This document shows, piece after piece, positions 12,550 through 24,793 of a DNA stretch of 64,000 nt. Position numbers and translations under genes: made by a program. Source of the DNA: Cynocephalus volans (Eukaryota > Chordata > Mammalia > Dermoptera > Cynocephalidae). Where the stretch lies: NCBI RefSeq assembly GCF_027409185.1, contig NC_084463.1, positions 163,347,869 to 163,411,868 on the forward strand, written 5' to 3'. How positions within the stretch are numbered: position 1 is the stretch's first letter; each line of letters opens with the position of its first letter. The notes under the pieces were generated by a model. The model saw nothing but the letters and a program-made list of their open reading frames with translations, was not told the DNA's origin and did no database searches.

Positions 12550-12922
12550 TGTATGGACTGAATTGTGTCCCCCCAAATTCTTATGTTGAAGCTCTAACCC
12601 CCAATGTGATGGTGTCAGGAGACGGGGCCTTTGGGGTGATTAGGGCTAGATGAGGTCATGAGGGTGGGGCCCTGATATGACAGGTGCCCTTGTAGGAAGA
12701 GACACTGGAGAGCTCTCCGCCCCACTCCAAGCCTGCACAAGAGGCCAAGTGAGGACACAGTAAGACGGCGGCCAACTGCGAGCTGCGAGCAGAGGCCTCA
12801 CGATGAAACCTACTTTCCAGAACCTCGATCTCAGACTTCCAGCCTCCAGAAGTACGAGAAACACATTTCTGTTGCTTAAGTTGCCCAGTCTATGGTATTT
12901 TGTTACAGCAGCTCGGGCGAAG
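12550..12922 (+). mobile_element. MLT1-type solo LTR (ERVL-MaLR)
   Basis: It begins TGTATGGACTGAATTGTGTC, runs through CTAACCCCCAATGTGATGGT and CAGACTTCCAGCCTCCAGAA, and ends near AGTCTATGGTATTTTGTTAC. Classic MLT1 LTR with no coding part. Confidence 0.92.
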
Positions 12923-13176
12923 ATGCTGGGGAAATGGAGGCCCTGGGGGCCTCCAGACCAAAAGCCAGCAGCTGGAAGGGCATCACAGAGAGGGAACAGA
13001 ATAAGCAAAGTGGGGGCGGGGCAGAGGACGGCAAGGTCACAAAAAGCAAGGTCACGTGGGATTCCTTAAAGACCTTGAAAGCCAGGATAAAGGGTTCTGA
13101 TTTGATCTTGCTTTGTTGGCAGTGTGGAGCCACACAATATTGTTTTTTAGCAGAAAAATGCACAATCAGCTGTGTG

Positions 13177-14418
13177 GGTTTTTTTTAAAGTTTATTTATT
13201 TATACACATTACTATTTTTTTACATTCTAACATGTTGTGGAGCAGTTGGGGGAGGGGGAAAGGGAAAGAGAGAAGGAAATAGGGTGGGGAAGGAGGAAGG
13301 GGGGGCCTGGTTGAGGCCCGTGGTACCCCCTCATCCCTGCAGGGGAGACCAGGGGGCTTCCAGTGGTGGCTCAGTCATCGCTGGGCTGGGTGCAGATGTC
13401 AGGGGGCATTGCTCCCCATCTCTGGCTCAGGAGCCCAGGGGGCTTCTGGTCCTTCTAAATTTTATAGATGTTCTTTGGTGAAGTGAGACCTTTACTGATT
13501 AATATCAGAACTTTGTTTCTGACCTGTGGGTTGTTTGTTTTTTCTTTCAGTTCTGTGTTGGACTATTTGCTGTTCCCACCACTTAAACTCTGCACTGGAA
13601 CTGATTTGTTGTCCTTTGGTTACTTCTAAAATGGGGGAACTTCCTGTGGGGACCAGAACTTGAGTCCTGTGCTTGAGCTAAATTGCTGCTTTACTGCTGA
13701 TTCTCTGGGGGAGGCTTTTTGTGCAGCTCAGGTTTTAACTGTTGACCTTGTAAGCACTTCCAGGTCTTGTGAGATCCCATATACCTGGATTGTATAGAAA
13801 CTCTGGTCTGGGCCTGAGCCTTTTCAGCAAACTGCACCCCATGCAGATCTGTATTCCTGACCAGTCTCCTCTGAGTGGGCCTGTGCTGACTGGAGGGCAG
13901 ATCAGCTGTCCTTGCTGTGTCCCAGTATTCCCCCAGTGGCCCATCTCCCCCACCGCCCATGCTCCAAACACCTCCCATAGGGTGGGCTGTGTGCTGGTCC
14001 CTTGCGATGACTCACTGGCCTCTGAGTGGCTCCTTTTTTTCAGTTGTTGCGGCTCGTTGCTCCTATGTGGGTCCACAGGAACCCTGTTAGTTGGCCTGGG
14101 GGCCACCAAGGCCCTCTTCTCCCCGCCACCTCTGAGCAACTCCATCCGAAGGGCACAGCTGCGGCTTTTGCCGGCTCCCACTCCGTGCGCTCAACAGCTC
14201 CAGCCTTGAAGCAGCCACGGCTTGAAATGGTCAGAGCAGTTTTTTCCTTTCTCTTTTCATGGCTTCTCCCACCTTCATGACTCCATAGGTCTCTCCTCTT
14301 CCCCTGAGCTCTGTTGGCCCCAGCTTGGCTGTTTTTGCTTTTTTATAGTTGTAAATTGGTTGATTGTGGGAGATGGTGACGCTGGGGACCGTCTATTCCA
14401 CCATTCTGATTGGAAGCC
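13177..14418 (-). mobile_element. Internally deleted L1-type retroelement with target-site duplication
   Basis: A perfect 12-bp duplication ATCAGCTGTGTG flanks it (13165-13176 and 14419-14430). On the - strand it starts with an L1 5'UTR-like head (AATGGTGGAATAGACGGTCC, then CAATCAACCAATTTACAACT) and runs about 950 bases. It then passes near 13460 into a different, C-rich 3' part ending AATAAATAAACTTTAAAAAA. No ORF1 or ORF2 sequence was seen between. It is 1242 bases long and must have been mobilised in trans. Confidence 0.8.
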
Positions 14419-14430
14419 ATCAGCTGTGTG

Positions 14431-16200
14431 ATTTAAGGACGGATCTAGCACGGCGGGACTTATTCTCGTCACCCCGCCTTTCTAGAGTGCGTCCCCTCAT
14501 TCGCTAACGCAGGACCGAGCATGTCCCTAGAACCCCCGGCCTTTGGAGCAGGTTCCTCACTTGCAGCGCCGCTGGGTTTGGGACAGACTTTTTGACGTGG
14601 GGGAACTGCCTTGTCCAGGATGTCAGCAGCCTGCCTGGTCTCCGCCCACTAGATGCCCGTAGCACCTGCTCCCAGATGTGACAACCAACCATGTCTCCAG
14701 GCATAGCCACCTGCCCCAGGGACAGAATGCCCCCACCGAGATCGCCGCTGGGGAGGGTGAGGTGAGCCCGCCCCGGCGGTCCTCTGTGAGGCACAGTGCC
14801 CGGGTCTGAGGGCTGGGGCACAGACTCGGTGGGGATGGGGGCTGATGGGACGGCCTTTCAAACTTGTCATGGGATAAAATGCCCCGGACAAGTGCCCTCT
14901 CCAGATTGGCCTCCAGTCTGGGGCTTGGTGTGGTTTTAGTAGTTGGGAGTGTGAACTGGCTTAGCCATGAGGGCAAATTGGCCATATCGCTGGAACCGTG
15001 ACCTACATGGGGACAAGGCACCATGAAGGGTGACAGTGAGGAGGCCAGCGGCAGTGACTGGTGCCCATGGAGACCCTCTGGTGTCCCCAACTGTTGCAGA
15101 GTTTGATACAAATCAGATCATTTTCTCCTCAGCACCCCTGGGAGGTGGGGGCTCTGCCTGTCCCCATTTTCCAGGTGTGTTGGTGGCAGCTTGTGTTGGG
15201 TGGACGGGCACGAGGGCTCTGCAGCTACACCTGGGAATGGCAAAGGACCTGAGGTCATCTCAGAGCCTAGAGGATCCAAAGCATCTGAGCAATGGGCCAG
15301 CTGTCCCTCAAGGGACATCCTGTGATCCCAGCCGGCTGGTCAACATCCAGGCGACTCAGCACCCCTGTTCCTGCAACAGCCCCGAGCTCCAGGAGGCCAC
15401 CTTGTGATTCCGGTTTTGACTGTTACCTCATCCCGTCATGGGCCCACGTTGGAAAACTGGGATTCAGGGGTGAGCAGCTCCTCTGTGTCAGTCACGCAGC
15501 TGCGAGGGACATGAGCATCTGGGCAGGCTGGTGACATGAGGTTTTTATCAGCATCTTCCCTTGCTAGTGGGGGGTGGCCTGCTACCAACCCAAGGCCCAG
15601 CCCACCCAGAGGGACTTTGAATGGGGGAGCAGGAGCTGGGCAGCGAAGTCCAGCCCGGGGGGTGGGGAACGGCGCGGGGCTGTCCCTGCGGGGACCTCAG
15701 TCTTCCGGCGCTGCAGTCCCTAAACGACCCCGCCTGTCTCAAGGGGAGCAGCCCCACGGCCCGCTGGGCTTTTGATCCCTGAGGAAGGGACTCAGCCTGT
15801 AAGAAAGAGAAGACGGACAGAAGTAGCTCCCAGCTTCATCGCTTCATCGTGTTTTCTGGGAGGGGATTCGGGTGTTTTGTTTTAAGAAAAGTTCATTTGT
15901 GATAACATTATTCAATTAGGAAACTTGCCAGGCATGGTGATGCTTTTTTAAAAGGGCAGAAATAACCTAATAAGTCAAATTTGATTTGGCCAACTGGATG
16001 GAGTCTGTACGTTTTCCAGAGTCATTGAACTGCTGATGTGGCTGAGATCAGAAGGGCAAGGGGCAGGAGGCAGGAGGCGCGATCAAGGCAGGGGCAGGTG
16101 GGGAATACTGGTGGGGGAGGCAGGACACTGGACAGGGCCCCAGGGCAGGAAGGTCGTCACACTTGCCAGAAGCAGAGGGAGCTCTGCCCAGGGGTCAGGT
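14431..16200. other. Intergenic unique sequence
   Basis: No gene recognised. About 15830-16030 is an AT-rich, repeat-free island (for example TTATTCAATTAGGAAACTTG) in GC-rich flanks. Confidence 0.55.
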
Positions 16201-16224
16201 CACACCCAGAGCCCCCTGGGCAGA

Positions 16225-16445
16225 CTCAGGCGTGTGCACACGTACACACGCTCACTCACACACACCCCTGTGCACACCTGTGACATCACAGGTTCTCACC
16301 CTTGTGCGCATGTGCACATTCACCACACAGCACCACACACGTGCACATGCTTGGATGCGTACACTTGCACCATTGTGCTCACACTCACTCACACCCACAT
16401 GCAGTACGTGTATCTGTGCACACACTCACTACATGTGCGGCACAC
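16225..16445. repeat. Degenerate CA-rich tract
   Basis: Repeated CACACAC and TGCACAC words, strongly interrupted, typical of an old decayed microsatellite. Confidence 0.8.
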
Positions 16446-17875
16446 TCAGCATTGTCCCCCACTCCACTACAGCAGGGGCTGGTGACGCATGCTGGCTGCG
16501 TCTGGGGTGGGGGGCCTGGGGAGGACTGGGAGGGGGCTGGCGAGGACCCGGGGGGTGGTGGGGGAGGCGGGGGAGGCACAGCTCCTGCGGGCATGCTGGG
16601 CTACAGTGGGGTCTGGGCCAGGATTTCTCCAGCTAGTAGGCCCTGGGGTCCCAGTGGTGGTGGCAGATGTGACGTGAGGGGCTGCAGTGTGTCTGGGCCC
16701 CAGTTCCCATCGAAGTGGGTGATGCCCACGAGCGCTGGTTGGTCACTCTCCCGACCCACCTGCTGAGGGCCCAGATCATCTCCCAGGGGCCCTGGGAGCA
16801 AGGGGCCACCTGTCCCTGCTGCCCACCACACCCGGCCCAGATCCTCCTGCTCACCCCAGCTCCTGCAAAACTGGTCCTTCCCGGGTCCCGGGATGCCCTG
16901 TGAAAATAAACAGGGAACAGCTGCATGCGAGCTCGCGGGGCTATGAGCTCACAGCTTGCCTGGGCAGAGACGCGGGTGGGAGGGGCCTGCACCTGGGGAT
17001 GGGGCTCGGGTCCCTGGGAGGCAGCGGCGCTGACTAGACCAAGGGGCAGGGGAGCAGATTTGGCTTTCTCTGGTTGGTCTCTGGTTTTATCTTTTGGACA
17101 TGGAGACAGAAATTAGGGAAGCTGGCAGACATTGTGGCTGGGGTTGTCCCTCCAGGGGGTGATGGGCGAGGGGTCATCTCTCAGGCCCATGATGCCTGTC
17201 ACAGTCTAAAGTGACTTGTTAACTGAACAAATGCCTTCTGCCTCTGTTTTTCAATGTGTGATGACACTTGTGATGTCATTTTGAATAATGCTAACTGCTC
17301 CTTCCTGTTGTCTGCCTGGATGGTTCTGGAAACAGGAGCTTGGGCTGTGGGGGGAGCCCTGGGCCCTCACCTCATGGTGAGAAGTAGGGAATTGGTCTGG
17401 CCTGGAAAGAGCTGGGCCGAGTCTGAAGACCCCCATCCGATTCCCCCACCTGTAACGCACAAGCAGCCTCCCAGGTCCCTCGACCTGGCCTAGTGGGAGC
17501 TGGAGAGGACGTGACCCCGTGCTGGGCAGCTGCAGAGTCGCAGGTCTGTGAAACGTCTGACATGGGTTCTGGGAGCATCTGGTCCAAGGAAACACAGCTG
17601 TTCCCAGATGGAGCCGATGTCCCCAGAGACTCCTGCCCTCCCTGCTGGCTCCTGGGCAGCCAGCCTGGCTGCCTGGGGTTAAAGCAGCAGCTCAGGGTGG
17701 TGGGAGAAGGGCCCTGGGCACACCTGGATGCAGAGCAGCTGAGCAGGGCTTGCGGGAACTGGTGTCCTGCAAGGGACAGAACCCCAGAGGCTGAGCCTGC
17801 AGGAGGGAAGGCAGAGGAGGGGAAGTGGGGTGACCCAGGCAGGTGTCCTGCAGCCCAGTGCTCCCCATGCCTGAG
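16446..17875. other. Intergenic GC-rich unique sequence
   Basis: No gene or repeat recognised. 16500-16580 is a G-rich stretch (GGGGGTGG-type) with quadruplex potential. Confidence 0.5.
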
Positions 17876-18000
17876 AGGAAGTCCCCGGAGCTCTGTGGAC
17901 CTGGGTTCAAATCCTGATCCTGCCGCTTTCTGGCTGGCTTACCTCGAGCAAGTTACTAAACTCCTCTGAGCCTCTTTTTCCTCATTATTGAGGGAGGAAT
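17876..18000 (+). mobile_element. MIR SINE relic
   Basis: GACCTGGGTTCAAATCCTGA followed by CTTACCTCGAGCAAGTTACT and CTGAGCCTCTTTTTCCTCAT, the core MIR order. Confidence 0.9.
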
Positions 18001-18349
18001 AATGTCAGCTGGGAGTTACTTAGGAGTTTTTGGGTGATGCAACAGAAATAGACTCGAGGTAACTTAAGCTAAAAAGAATTTATTCAGAGTGTATTTCCAG
18101 AACCTCAAGGCCAGGAAGGCAGCTGGGCCTTTGGTAGCCCCTGGAACCCAGGAAGATGAGCCACCGCACTTGCTCTGGCCCTGGCCGCCTACTTTCTGTC
18201 CCGTGACTTCGTCCCCCCCCCGACCTCCTGGGTGCCTGGAGGGCAGGAGCTGACATCCTGGAAGTAGCTTTTATTTTTCAGGTTTGCCCCACTCCCTGCC
18301 AAGAGAACTCTTTCTTAGTCCTAATATGAGATTCTGAGGGGGAAGATCT

Positions 18350-18448
18350 ACTTTTTTTTTCTGGCCACTTGCCAGTACAGGGAACTGAACACTTGACCTT
18401 GGCATCATAATGCTGAGCTCTAACCACCTGAGCTAACTGGCCAGCCCC
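18350..18448 (-). mobile_element. tRNA-Ile-derived SINE with perfect target-site duplication
   Basis: Reverse-oriented copy: T-rich tail first, AGCTAACTGGCCAGCC last. A perfect 14-bp duplication GAGGGGGAAGATCT flanks it (18336-18349 and 18449-18462), so it is a fairly recent insertion. Confidence 0.92.
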
Positions 18449-18462
18449 GAGGGGGAAGATCT

Positions 18463-19805
18463 GATCGACTGGATCTGAGTCAGTTGCCCAGCCTGGCTGA
18501 GTCACTCCTATGATGGGGGGGAGAGTGGGAGAGGGGATCCTCATAGCACAAAAAGGCTGCCAGGCACCAGCCCATGCAGGTGAAGAGAAGGTGATGCGAG
18601 TCACTGTGAGCTGATGGATGGTTCACACAACTTGTGAAAGTCAGGACTAGGGCCCATCTGAATAACTCTGGACCCTTGGCTTTTAACTCCTGCCCTAGGT
18701 TGGGTTTCCTCCAGCAGAACATGAGTCAGGGATTCCCGTGTAAGTGGATTATCGAGGGTAAGGAGATGAGGAATGCTGGACAGTGCAGGAGAAAGCAAGG
18801 TGAGCCTCAGCCTGGTCCCCCGGGGAGCTCCGGAGTCTTAGTGGCCTCACACGATTGTGCCATCTTGAGGAAGGAAGTTGAGCGTCATTCATTGGGGGCT
18901 GCACGGAGGGAGGAATAGTCTCCCAGGCATCTCTGAGCTGGGAAGGGTGCAGCCGTGAGCCGTGAGTGCCTCAAACAGCAGGGGCTTGGGTGCCCACCTG
19001 TAGAGAGGGCCTAGGCATGGCACAATGACACCCACCACCATAGCTCCACTCTCCGGAGCTGGGAGCTCCACATGAGCTATTGGTCAATGGACTGTGCCCA
19101 GTCCTGGTCAGGGGCTCGGGCTGGACAACTCAGATGGATCAGTCCCAGCTGGAGAGGGGAGAGATAAGGGACGAGGGATCGTGAGCTCAGGTGGGCTGCG
19201 GGACTCTCCTTCCCACGTTGATCTCTGCCTTGCCCCCCCCAGCTCAACATGGTCCCCAAATCCTTAAGGAGGGGGATCCTTGGGAAAATGACACTCACCG
19301 ACCCTGGGTCTCACAACCCCAAGAAGAAAAGACCCGAACACCATGCCGGGCTTTGTCTGAGCCCGAAACCGTTCCATAGTCAGAGGCACCACCGCGTGAG
19401 GCCAAGCAGGCGTGTCAGTGGGATTTTCAAGCCTAAGCTGCAGTATTCGTCTCCGAGCCCTTCCATCACAATGACCTAGAAATGAGACTCAGAGAAGTTG
19501 GGATAATGCCATTAAAAGGGTCGTGACGCCCTCATCATCCTCTTGACAGGCATGACTTCATATAATAATCAGAAAGCATTTTCGCTATTAAGTGGCCCCG
19601 CAGCCCTGCCGAGGCGGTGGCCGGTGACGACCGCATCACTCACGCGGCCTCTCACCGACGCCTCCAGTTCCGCTGGGAACACGATGGAATTTGGAAGCTA
19701 GGTTTGGAAATCTGTAAAAACAGTTTTCCAAATAACTCTTTTGGGGGGATTTGTAAAGAACTGCGTTACTCTGGGGATAATTATTCCCTCCAGCCCCACT
19801 TTTTT
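18463..19805. other. Intergenic sequence, no gene recognised
   Basis: 18.5-19.45 kb is unique, GC-moderate sequence. 19480-19800 is a repeat-free, AT-rich island (GGGATAATGCCATTAAAAGG, then TTCATATAATAATCAGAAAG) with a short CpG-bearing middle, a possible regulatory element about 16 kb before GAL. Appearance only. Confidence 0.4.
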
Positions 19806-20280
19806 TTCCACTTTTTAAAAATAGAGGTAAAACATACATAATAAAACTGTTTCATACATTCTGAAGTGCACAATTCCTTGGCGTTAAGTACATCACAGTG
19901 TTGTGCAATCGACACCACCATCCGTCCCCAGCACTTTTTCATCACCACAGACAGAAACTGCACCCATCCAGCACTATCTCCCCATCTGTCCCCTGCGCCT
20001 GGCACCCACCATCCTGCCTTCTGCCTCTAGGAGTCTGCCTATTCTAGATACTTCCTAAAAGTGGAATCATACAATCTTAGTCCTTTTGTGTCCAGCTTCT
20101 TTCACTCAGCATAATGTCTTCAAGATTTCCTGCCTGTTGCAGTGTGTGTCAGCATTTCCTTCCTTTTCAGGGCTGAGTAATATTCCACGGTGTGCAGACT
20201 GCACAGTGTGTCTGTCCATCCTGGACATTTGGGCGATTTCTGCCTTCGGGTATTGTGACTATTGCCGCATGAACAGGGGT
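19806..20280 (-). mobile_element. L1 3' end relic
   Basis: Reads in reverse as an old L1M tail: TAGAGGTAAAACATACATAA, AAAAGTGGAATCATACAATC, TTTCACTCAGCATAATGTCT, GGGCTGAGTAATATTCCACG. Confidence 0.88.
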
Positions 20281-20439
20281 GTGCCCCTCCAGGCGTTTTC
20301 GGCAATGCGAGGTGCTGCATTGGAGGTTGGGCATTCCCTTCAAGGGCTTGACGTCCCCCGGAGGCCGAGGCTCTGCTCTGTGGGCTATGCCTCCGGGTGG
20401 GAGCTCCCGCCAGCAGGGAGAGACAGGCTCCTTCAAGGA

Positions 20440-20640
20440 GAACCAGATGGGTATAGGAACAAGTCACATAGTTCAAGAGCCTTCAAAATGTTCATACTCT
20501 CTGATCAATTATTCCATTGTTAGGAATTTATACAAAGGGAATCCAAGAGATACCCAGAGACACGGCTCAGGGCATTTATCACCTGTGTGGGTGATGCTAA
20601 GGACATTAGCTAACAGGCAAAAGAATGAAAAAACATTTTC
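20440..20640 (+). mobile_element. L1 fragment
   Basis: CCTTCAAAATGTTCATACTC then TTAGGAATTTATACAAAGGG is the typical L1 3' ORF2/3'UTR border phrase. Short and opposite to the neighbouring L1. Confidence 0.65.
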
Positions 20641-20694
20641 TCTGCACAATCAAGTTGGGGTGTGAGTCCAACTTGCTACCCACTGCATCTGTAA

Positions 20695-20771
<77 letters not shown>
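20695..20771. repeat. Compound (CA)n(TA)n microsatellite
   Basis: About 35 bases of CA repeat run directly into about 40 bases of AT repeat. It explains the Val/Cys and Tyr/Ile runs of one open frame on the - strand. Confidence 0.98.
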
Positions 20772-20773
<2 letters not shown>

Positions 20774-20779
20774 TTAGAA

Positions 20780-23700
20780 TATATAGGTATGTTGTAATTC
20801 ACTTCTGGAAATGGCTTAAGGGAAAAGCTAACATGACCATCGGGCAGAGGGTAAAATCTACACCTGCACGGGTATGGAGAAGCTCGGGGAGCCCCCAGTG
20901 GCTGAACTGCGTTTCTGCTCCTCCGTCTCCCCACCCTGGGGTTCTGGTCTGGACTTCCTTCTGCAGACTCCACAAGGCAGGTCGAGGAAACCTCCCCAGA
21001 GTCACCGCTCCCTCCAGAACCCCACTGTGCATGCCGGAGCTCCTAGACTTAGCCTCTCCAACCCCCAATGGGCAACTCGAGCTGAGTGAAAGAGTGAGGT
21101 CCTGTCCCCCACGCTCCCCACCTGGATGTACTTTGTCAACTGAAAAGAAGTTTCTCCAAAAAACTCCAAAGTGGCAACATGTTTTTGCAACGGGACAAGA
21201 CATTCCCACATTCGGAGTCTGAATCGGCACGTGCACTTCCTTGCAGCCCACCCCCTCGTGAAAGTCCTCCCTGACAGGGAGCCCCACGTCCAGGCCTCAT
21301 GTTCAACTTCATGCACCTGACCCCCCAGGCCCCGCCTCCGCCCAACGCCTCCTCTGCCACCTGGGCCCAGACTTGGCTTGAATTCAGAAAGAAAAGGACA
21401 GATGGAAGTCCCTGTGATGGACCCCATCACACCCCACGGGGAGGTGGAAAAAGGGAAATCAAACCAAAAAGTGACCCAAGTAGACAAGTTGTTGTGGCCA
21501 GACACATCGCAGAGAAGTCGGCCTCAGCGGGACTCCAGCAACTGCACTTGAACCTGCTGAGCGCTGACTGTGGCCCTCGGAGGCCTGCAGCGACTCTGGG
21601 CTCTCAGCTCAGCTGTCGGTGTCTGGACTCGCTGATGGGCAGCAGGCAAAGGACGGGCCCGGGTTCCTAGTGGACCCCTGCGGCCCCCCACCCTGGGGCC
21701 TTCCTGGAGGTGACTTGGACGGAGCGTGTTTGTCATCATTCATTCTGTTATTAAGAAGGTTTCTTTCTGGACATATTATTCTTGGTGAAAATACATCTTT
21801 ATGACTTACACCGTTTCTTGGGAAAGGGAACATTTGAAGATAATTTTGAAATCTCTTCTTGGTTAACAGACTATGATGCAAATAGTCATTTCCACAGCTG
21901 AGCTATTTCCGAAAGGAGAAAATAAATGCTATTTTCTTTTCTTCCTTGTCACGGTTATGAGATTTTAAGTAAGACTAAATTATCTGCAGGTTACCTTGTG
22001 ACTGTCTTGGTTATAAAAACTAATCACTGTTCTTACAAAATGATGTCCTTTCATTTATCAAAACCGAAATAGCAAAATGAGCATAAATATCCCCAATTAC
22101 ATTAATCTCACTGTTGGGACGATAATGAGCCTAAAGACACAAAAGACACCATTCTCCTTGTGACTGTTTGAAGGGACACAGAGCAGGCGTGGGTTAGGGC
22201 CATCTTTGTGGGCCGACTTTTGGGTCCCTCCCCGAGAGAGACGGTCCCCTGTGGCTTATGCAACCTGCGGCTCACGTGGCCGAGCCCGCTGCAGTGGTGG
22301 CAGCAAGGCCACAGGCGCTTGGGCTCCGTTTGTGTTGGGGACTCGTACCCCGGTGCGCTCTCACGCCAAGGGTAGGGGGCGAACTTTGGGGGGCCTCCCG
22401 GGCCTTGAAATGCCACCTAGAAACGTTCAGAGATGCCTGTGGCTTGCTCAGTTTCCCCTGGAGCTGTCGCACCCAGCAACACAAGTGGACCCAGATTTAG
22501 TTCCCTGTCTGGGACGCAGGCGGTCACAGTGCGAAGAGCCCTGGCTGTCAGTCCTTCCCTTCTGGAAGCTCACTTTGGAGCTTCTCCCCGCCTGCAGTTG
22601 CGCTGCGGGCCCCTCGGTCCTCGGGCCACCCCTCACCTGCGTCCTGCCGCCCCTCTGCCCATGCTGGCCTTTTCTTGCCCTCCCTGTCCCGATCTCACTC
22701 CCTTTCCCCCAGCTCCACCCGGCCTTGTGTCCCCAAGAAGGCTGTCACCACCCCGGCCTCAATTTCTACATCTGAAACCAGGGTAGGGAGAGAGGCTGCC
22801 TGGTGACCTCCGAGGTGTGTTCTCGACACAACACGAGGTTCGAGCTCCCTTCCTGCAGGTGGGGGGCCTAGACGGGGTCTGACCGGCCCTCGAAGGGCAC
22901 CCCCCGACCCTGCAGGCTCTGTGAGGTCGCCCCGGGAGGGGACACGCCTCAGAGGTCTCCCAGCGTGACCTCGACTCCCCAGATGGGAGAAGAGGCGCTG
23001 GTTGGCGACCTCTACCTGGCAGAGCATTAAAGCCGCACTCCCCCGAGTCTGGCTGAGGGCCGGGCCTCCGTCTTTCTTTCATCTTTGCAGAGTTAGCTTG
23101 TCAGGGGCTCGAGCGGCGCAAGTCACCCGCCTGTCCCTCGCCGAGTGGCCCTGGGCAGATCTGCTCTGAGCCTGACAGCCAGGTAGGGTGACGGCCGCAG
23201 GTGCTGATGCTGCCAGACTTTGGCCCTGAGGCAAGAGACAAACCCTCTCTGAGGGTCTCTGGGGGACCCAGCCTCCAGGGACCCCTTTCAAGCCTCATCC
23301 GGTGTGATTACAGAGTGTTCTCGAATACCCCGTGCTGCTCCTGTGGATTTATGGATGGAGGGGAGGAGAAGCCGCCACCTCAAAGTGCCACTGGATGGGG
23401 GTCCCCATGGTCCCCAGACCGATCTCTCTGCCCAACTCCACTCCTCTTCACAGAGCACCGTTGGCTGGAGTGACCGCCTGGAACCCCCTCTGAATGGTCG
23501 TCTGATGTTTCTGTCCCTTCTAGAAACAGCATCCTCATGTGGTTTGCTTGGGTCTAACCCCAGCCCTCTGCCCCCTAGAGCCAAATCTGGGCACCTGGCT
23601 GGGGCATGGCCATCAGCATCTCCCGTTCCCTTGGCCACAGTGATCGGTTTAGATCGCATGTGGCTCAATTCAATACGATGACATCAGTTCTGAGACCGGT

Positions 23701-24080
23701 TCTGTGTTGGCTGGACTTGCTGGGTCTGGAGCTGTAAGCCTGAGCTCGGGTCATCCTTATCTACCTGCTAGTGAAGCCACAGAAGCAAGCAGAGGGAGGG
23801 GACGGAGGAAGGGACTCTGGGCTCTGATGTCATTGAGCTCCTGGATCCAGCCTGACCTGAACTCCTACTGCCCCTGGACTTTTTAGTTACCCGAGTCAGT
23901 ACATTTCCAGTGCAGCTCAGGCTAGTTCAAGATGGGTTTTATCACAACTCAGAAAAGACTAATTCAATCCTCTCCCCAAATCTTGTCCTTTTGTAAGGCT
24001 TGGCTCAGGTTCCAGTCTCCTTGGCAATCTCAGCCCGTGGCAAGGTCTCACTACTCTGACGCTTGCTGGGATGGCCTTGG
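20780..24080. other. Intergenic unique sequence with an AT-rich island
   Basis: No gene recognised. 21720-22160 is AT-rich, repeat-free (TGATGCAAATAGTCATTTCC, then CCCAATTACATTAATCTCAC) and a candidate regulatory element. The remainder is GC-rich with many chance open frames. Confidence 0.5.
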
Positions 24081-24084
24081 ATTC

Positions 24085-24790
24085 AAAATCCAGAAGCAAT
24101 AAAATAAAATATTGATAGATTCTACCACATCAGAAAAAAAGACAAACCTCTGCACAGCAAAACAAACAAATCTTATACAAAAAGCCAAAAGACAAAAATT
24201 TGCAACTCAGAACAGGTCAAACGCTTATCTTCCTAACATATAACAAATTCCCTGAAATTGGGTGGAGAGAGCTGGGGAAAAAGACAAACATCACGATGAA
24301 AAAACAGGCACAGGGTAGAAGGAGAGGCCCTGCAGAGAGAGAAATGCCCTCAACTGTAGGAAAAGACGCCTTTTCTCACTCACGGTAAAGAAACACTCAA
24401 AACTACGCTGAGCGGCTGTTTCTCACTCATCAGATTGGCAAAAATCCACCAGTGTGGTCATGTTCCAATGGAGGGAAACCAGCACCACCTCACAGGCCGG
24501 AGGGCAAGTGACATGTGAGCCCCGGGGAGAGCAACCGGGCAGACATCTATCAGAGTGCCAAGTGCGTCCCCTTCCAACTCCGCCATTGCACCCCCAGGAA
24601 TGCACAAACCCTGCACATGCTCAGCACAGGGTGTTCAGGGACATCACAGTTCACAGGACAAGAATGGAAACAAGGTGGATGCCACCCAGGGTCCAGGCCA
24701 GATGCACCGTGGTGCACTGCGGTGCTTCCCAGCTGGATGGGGCTGAGACGCTCTCCATGCACTGACATGGAAGATTCTCCAGGGCAGGGG
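24085..24790 (+). mobile_element. L1 ORF2 3' fragment
   Basis: TAGATTCTACCACATCAGAA, CAAAAGCCAAAAGACAAA-type and CAGATTGGCAAAAATCC phrases match the 3' part of L1 ORF2 (+ sense). It abuts the telomere-like tract. Confidence 0.7.
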
Positions 24791-24793
24791 TAG

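Noticed and set aside
16036-16636. His/Thr-rich open frames
   Set aside because: Translation of a degenerate CA-rich tract.
18350-18448. Possible functional tRNA-Ile gene
   Set aside because: It matches only the 5' part of tRNA-Ile, ends in a poly-T/A tail and has a target-site duplication, so it is a SINE. The same holds for the copies at 40651 and 41236.
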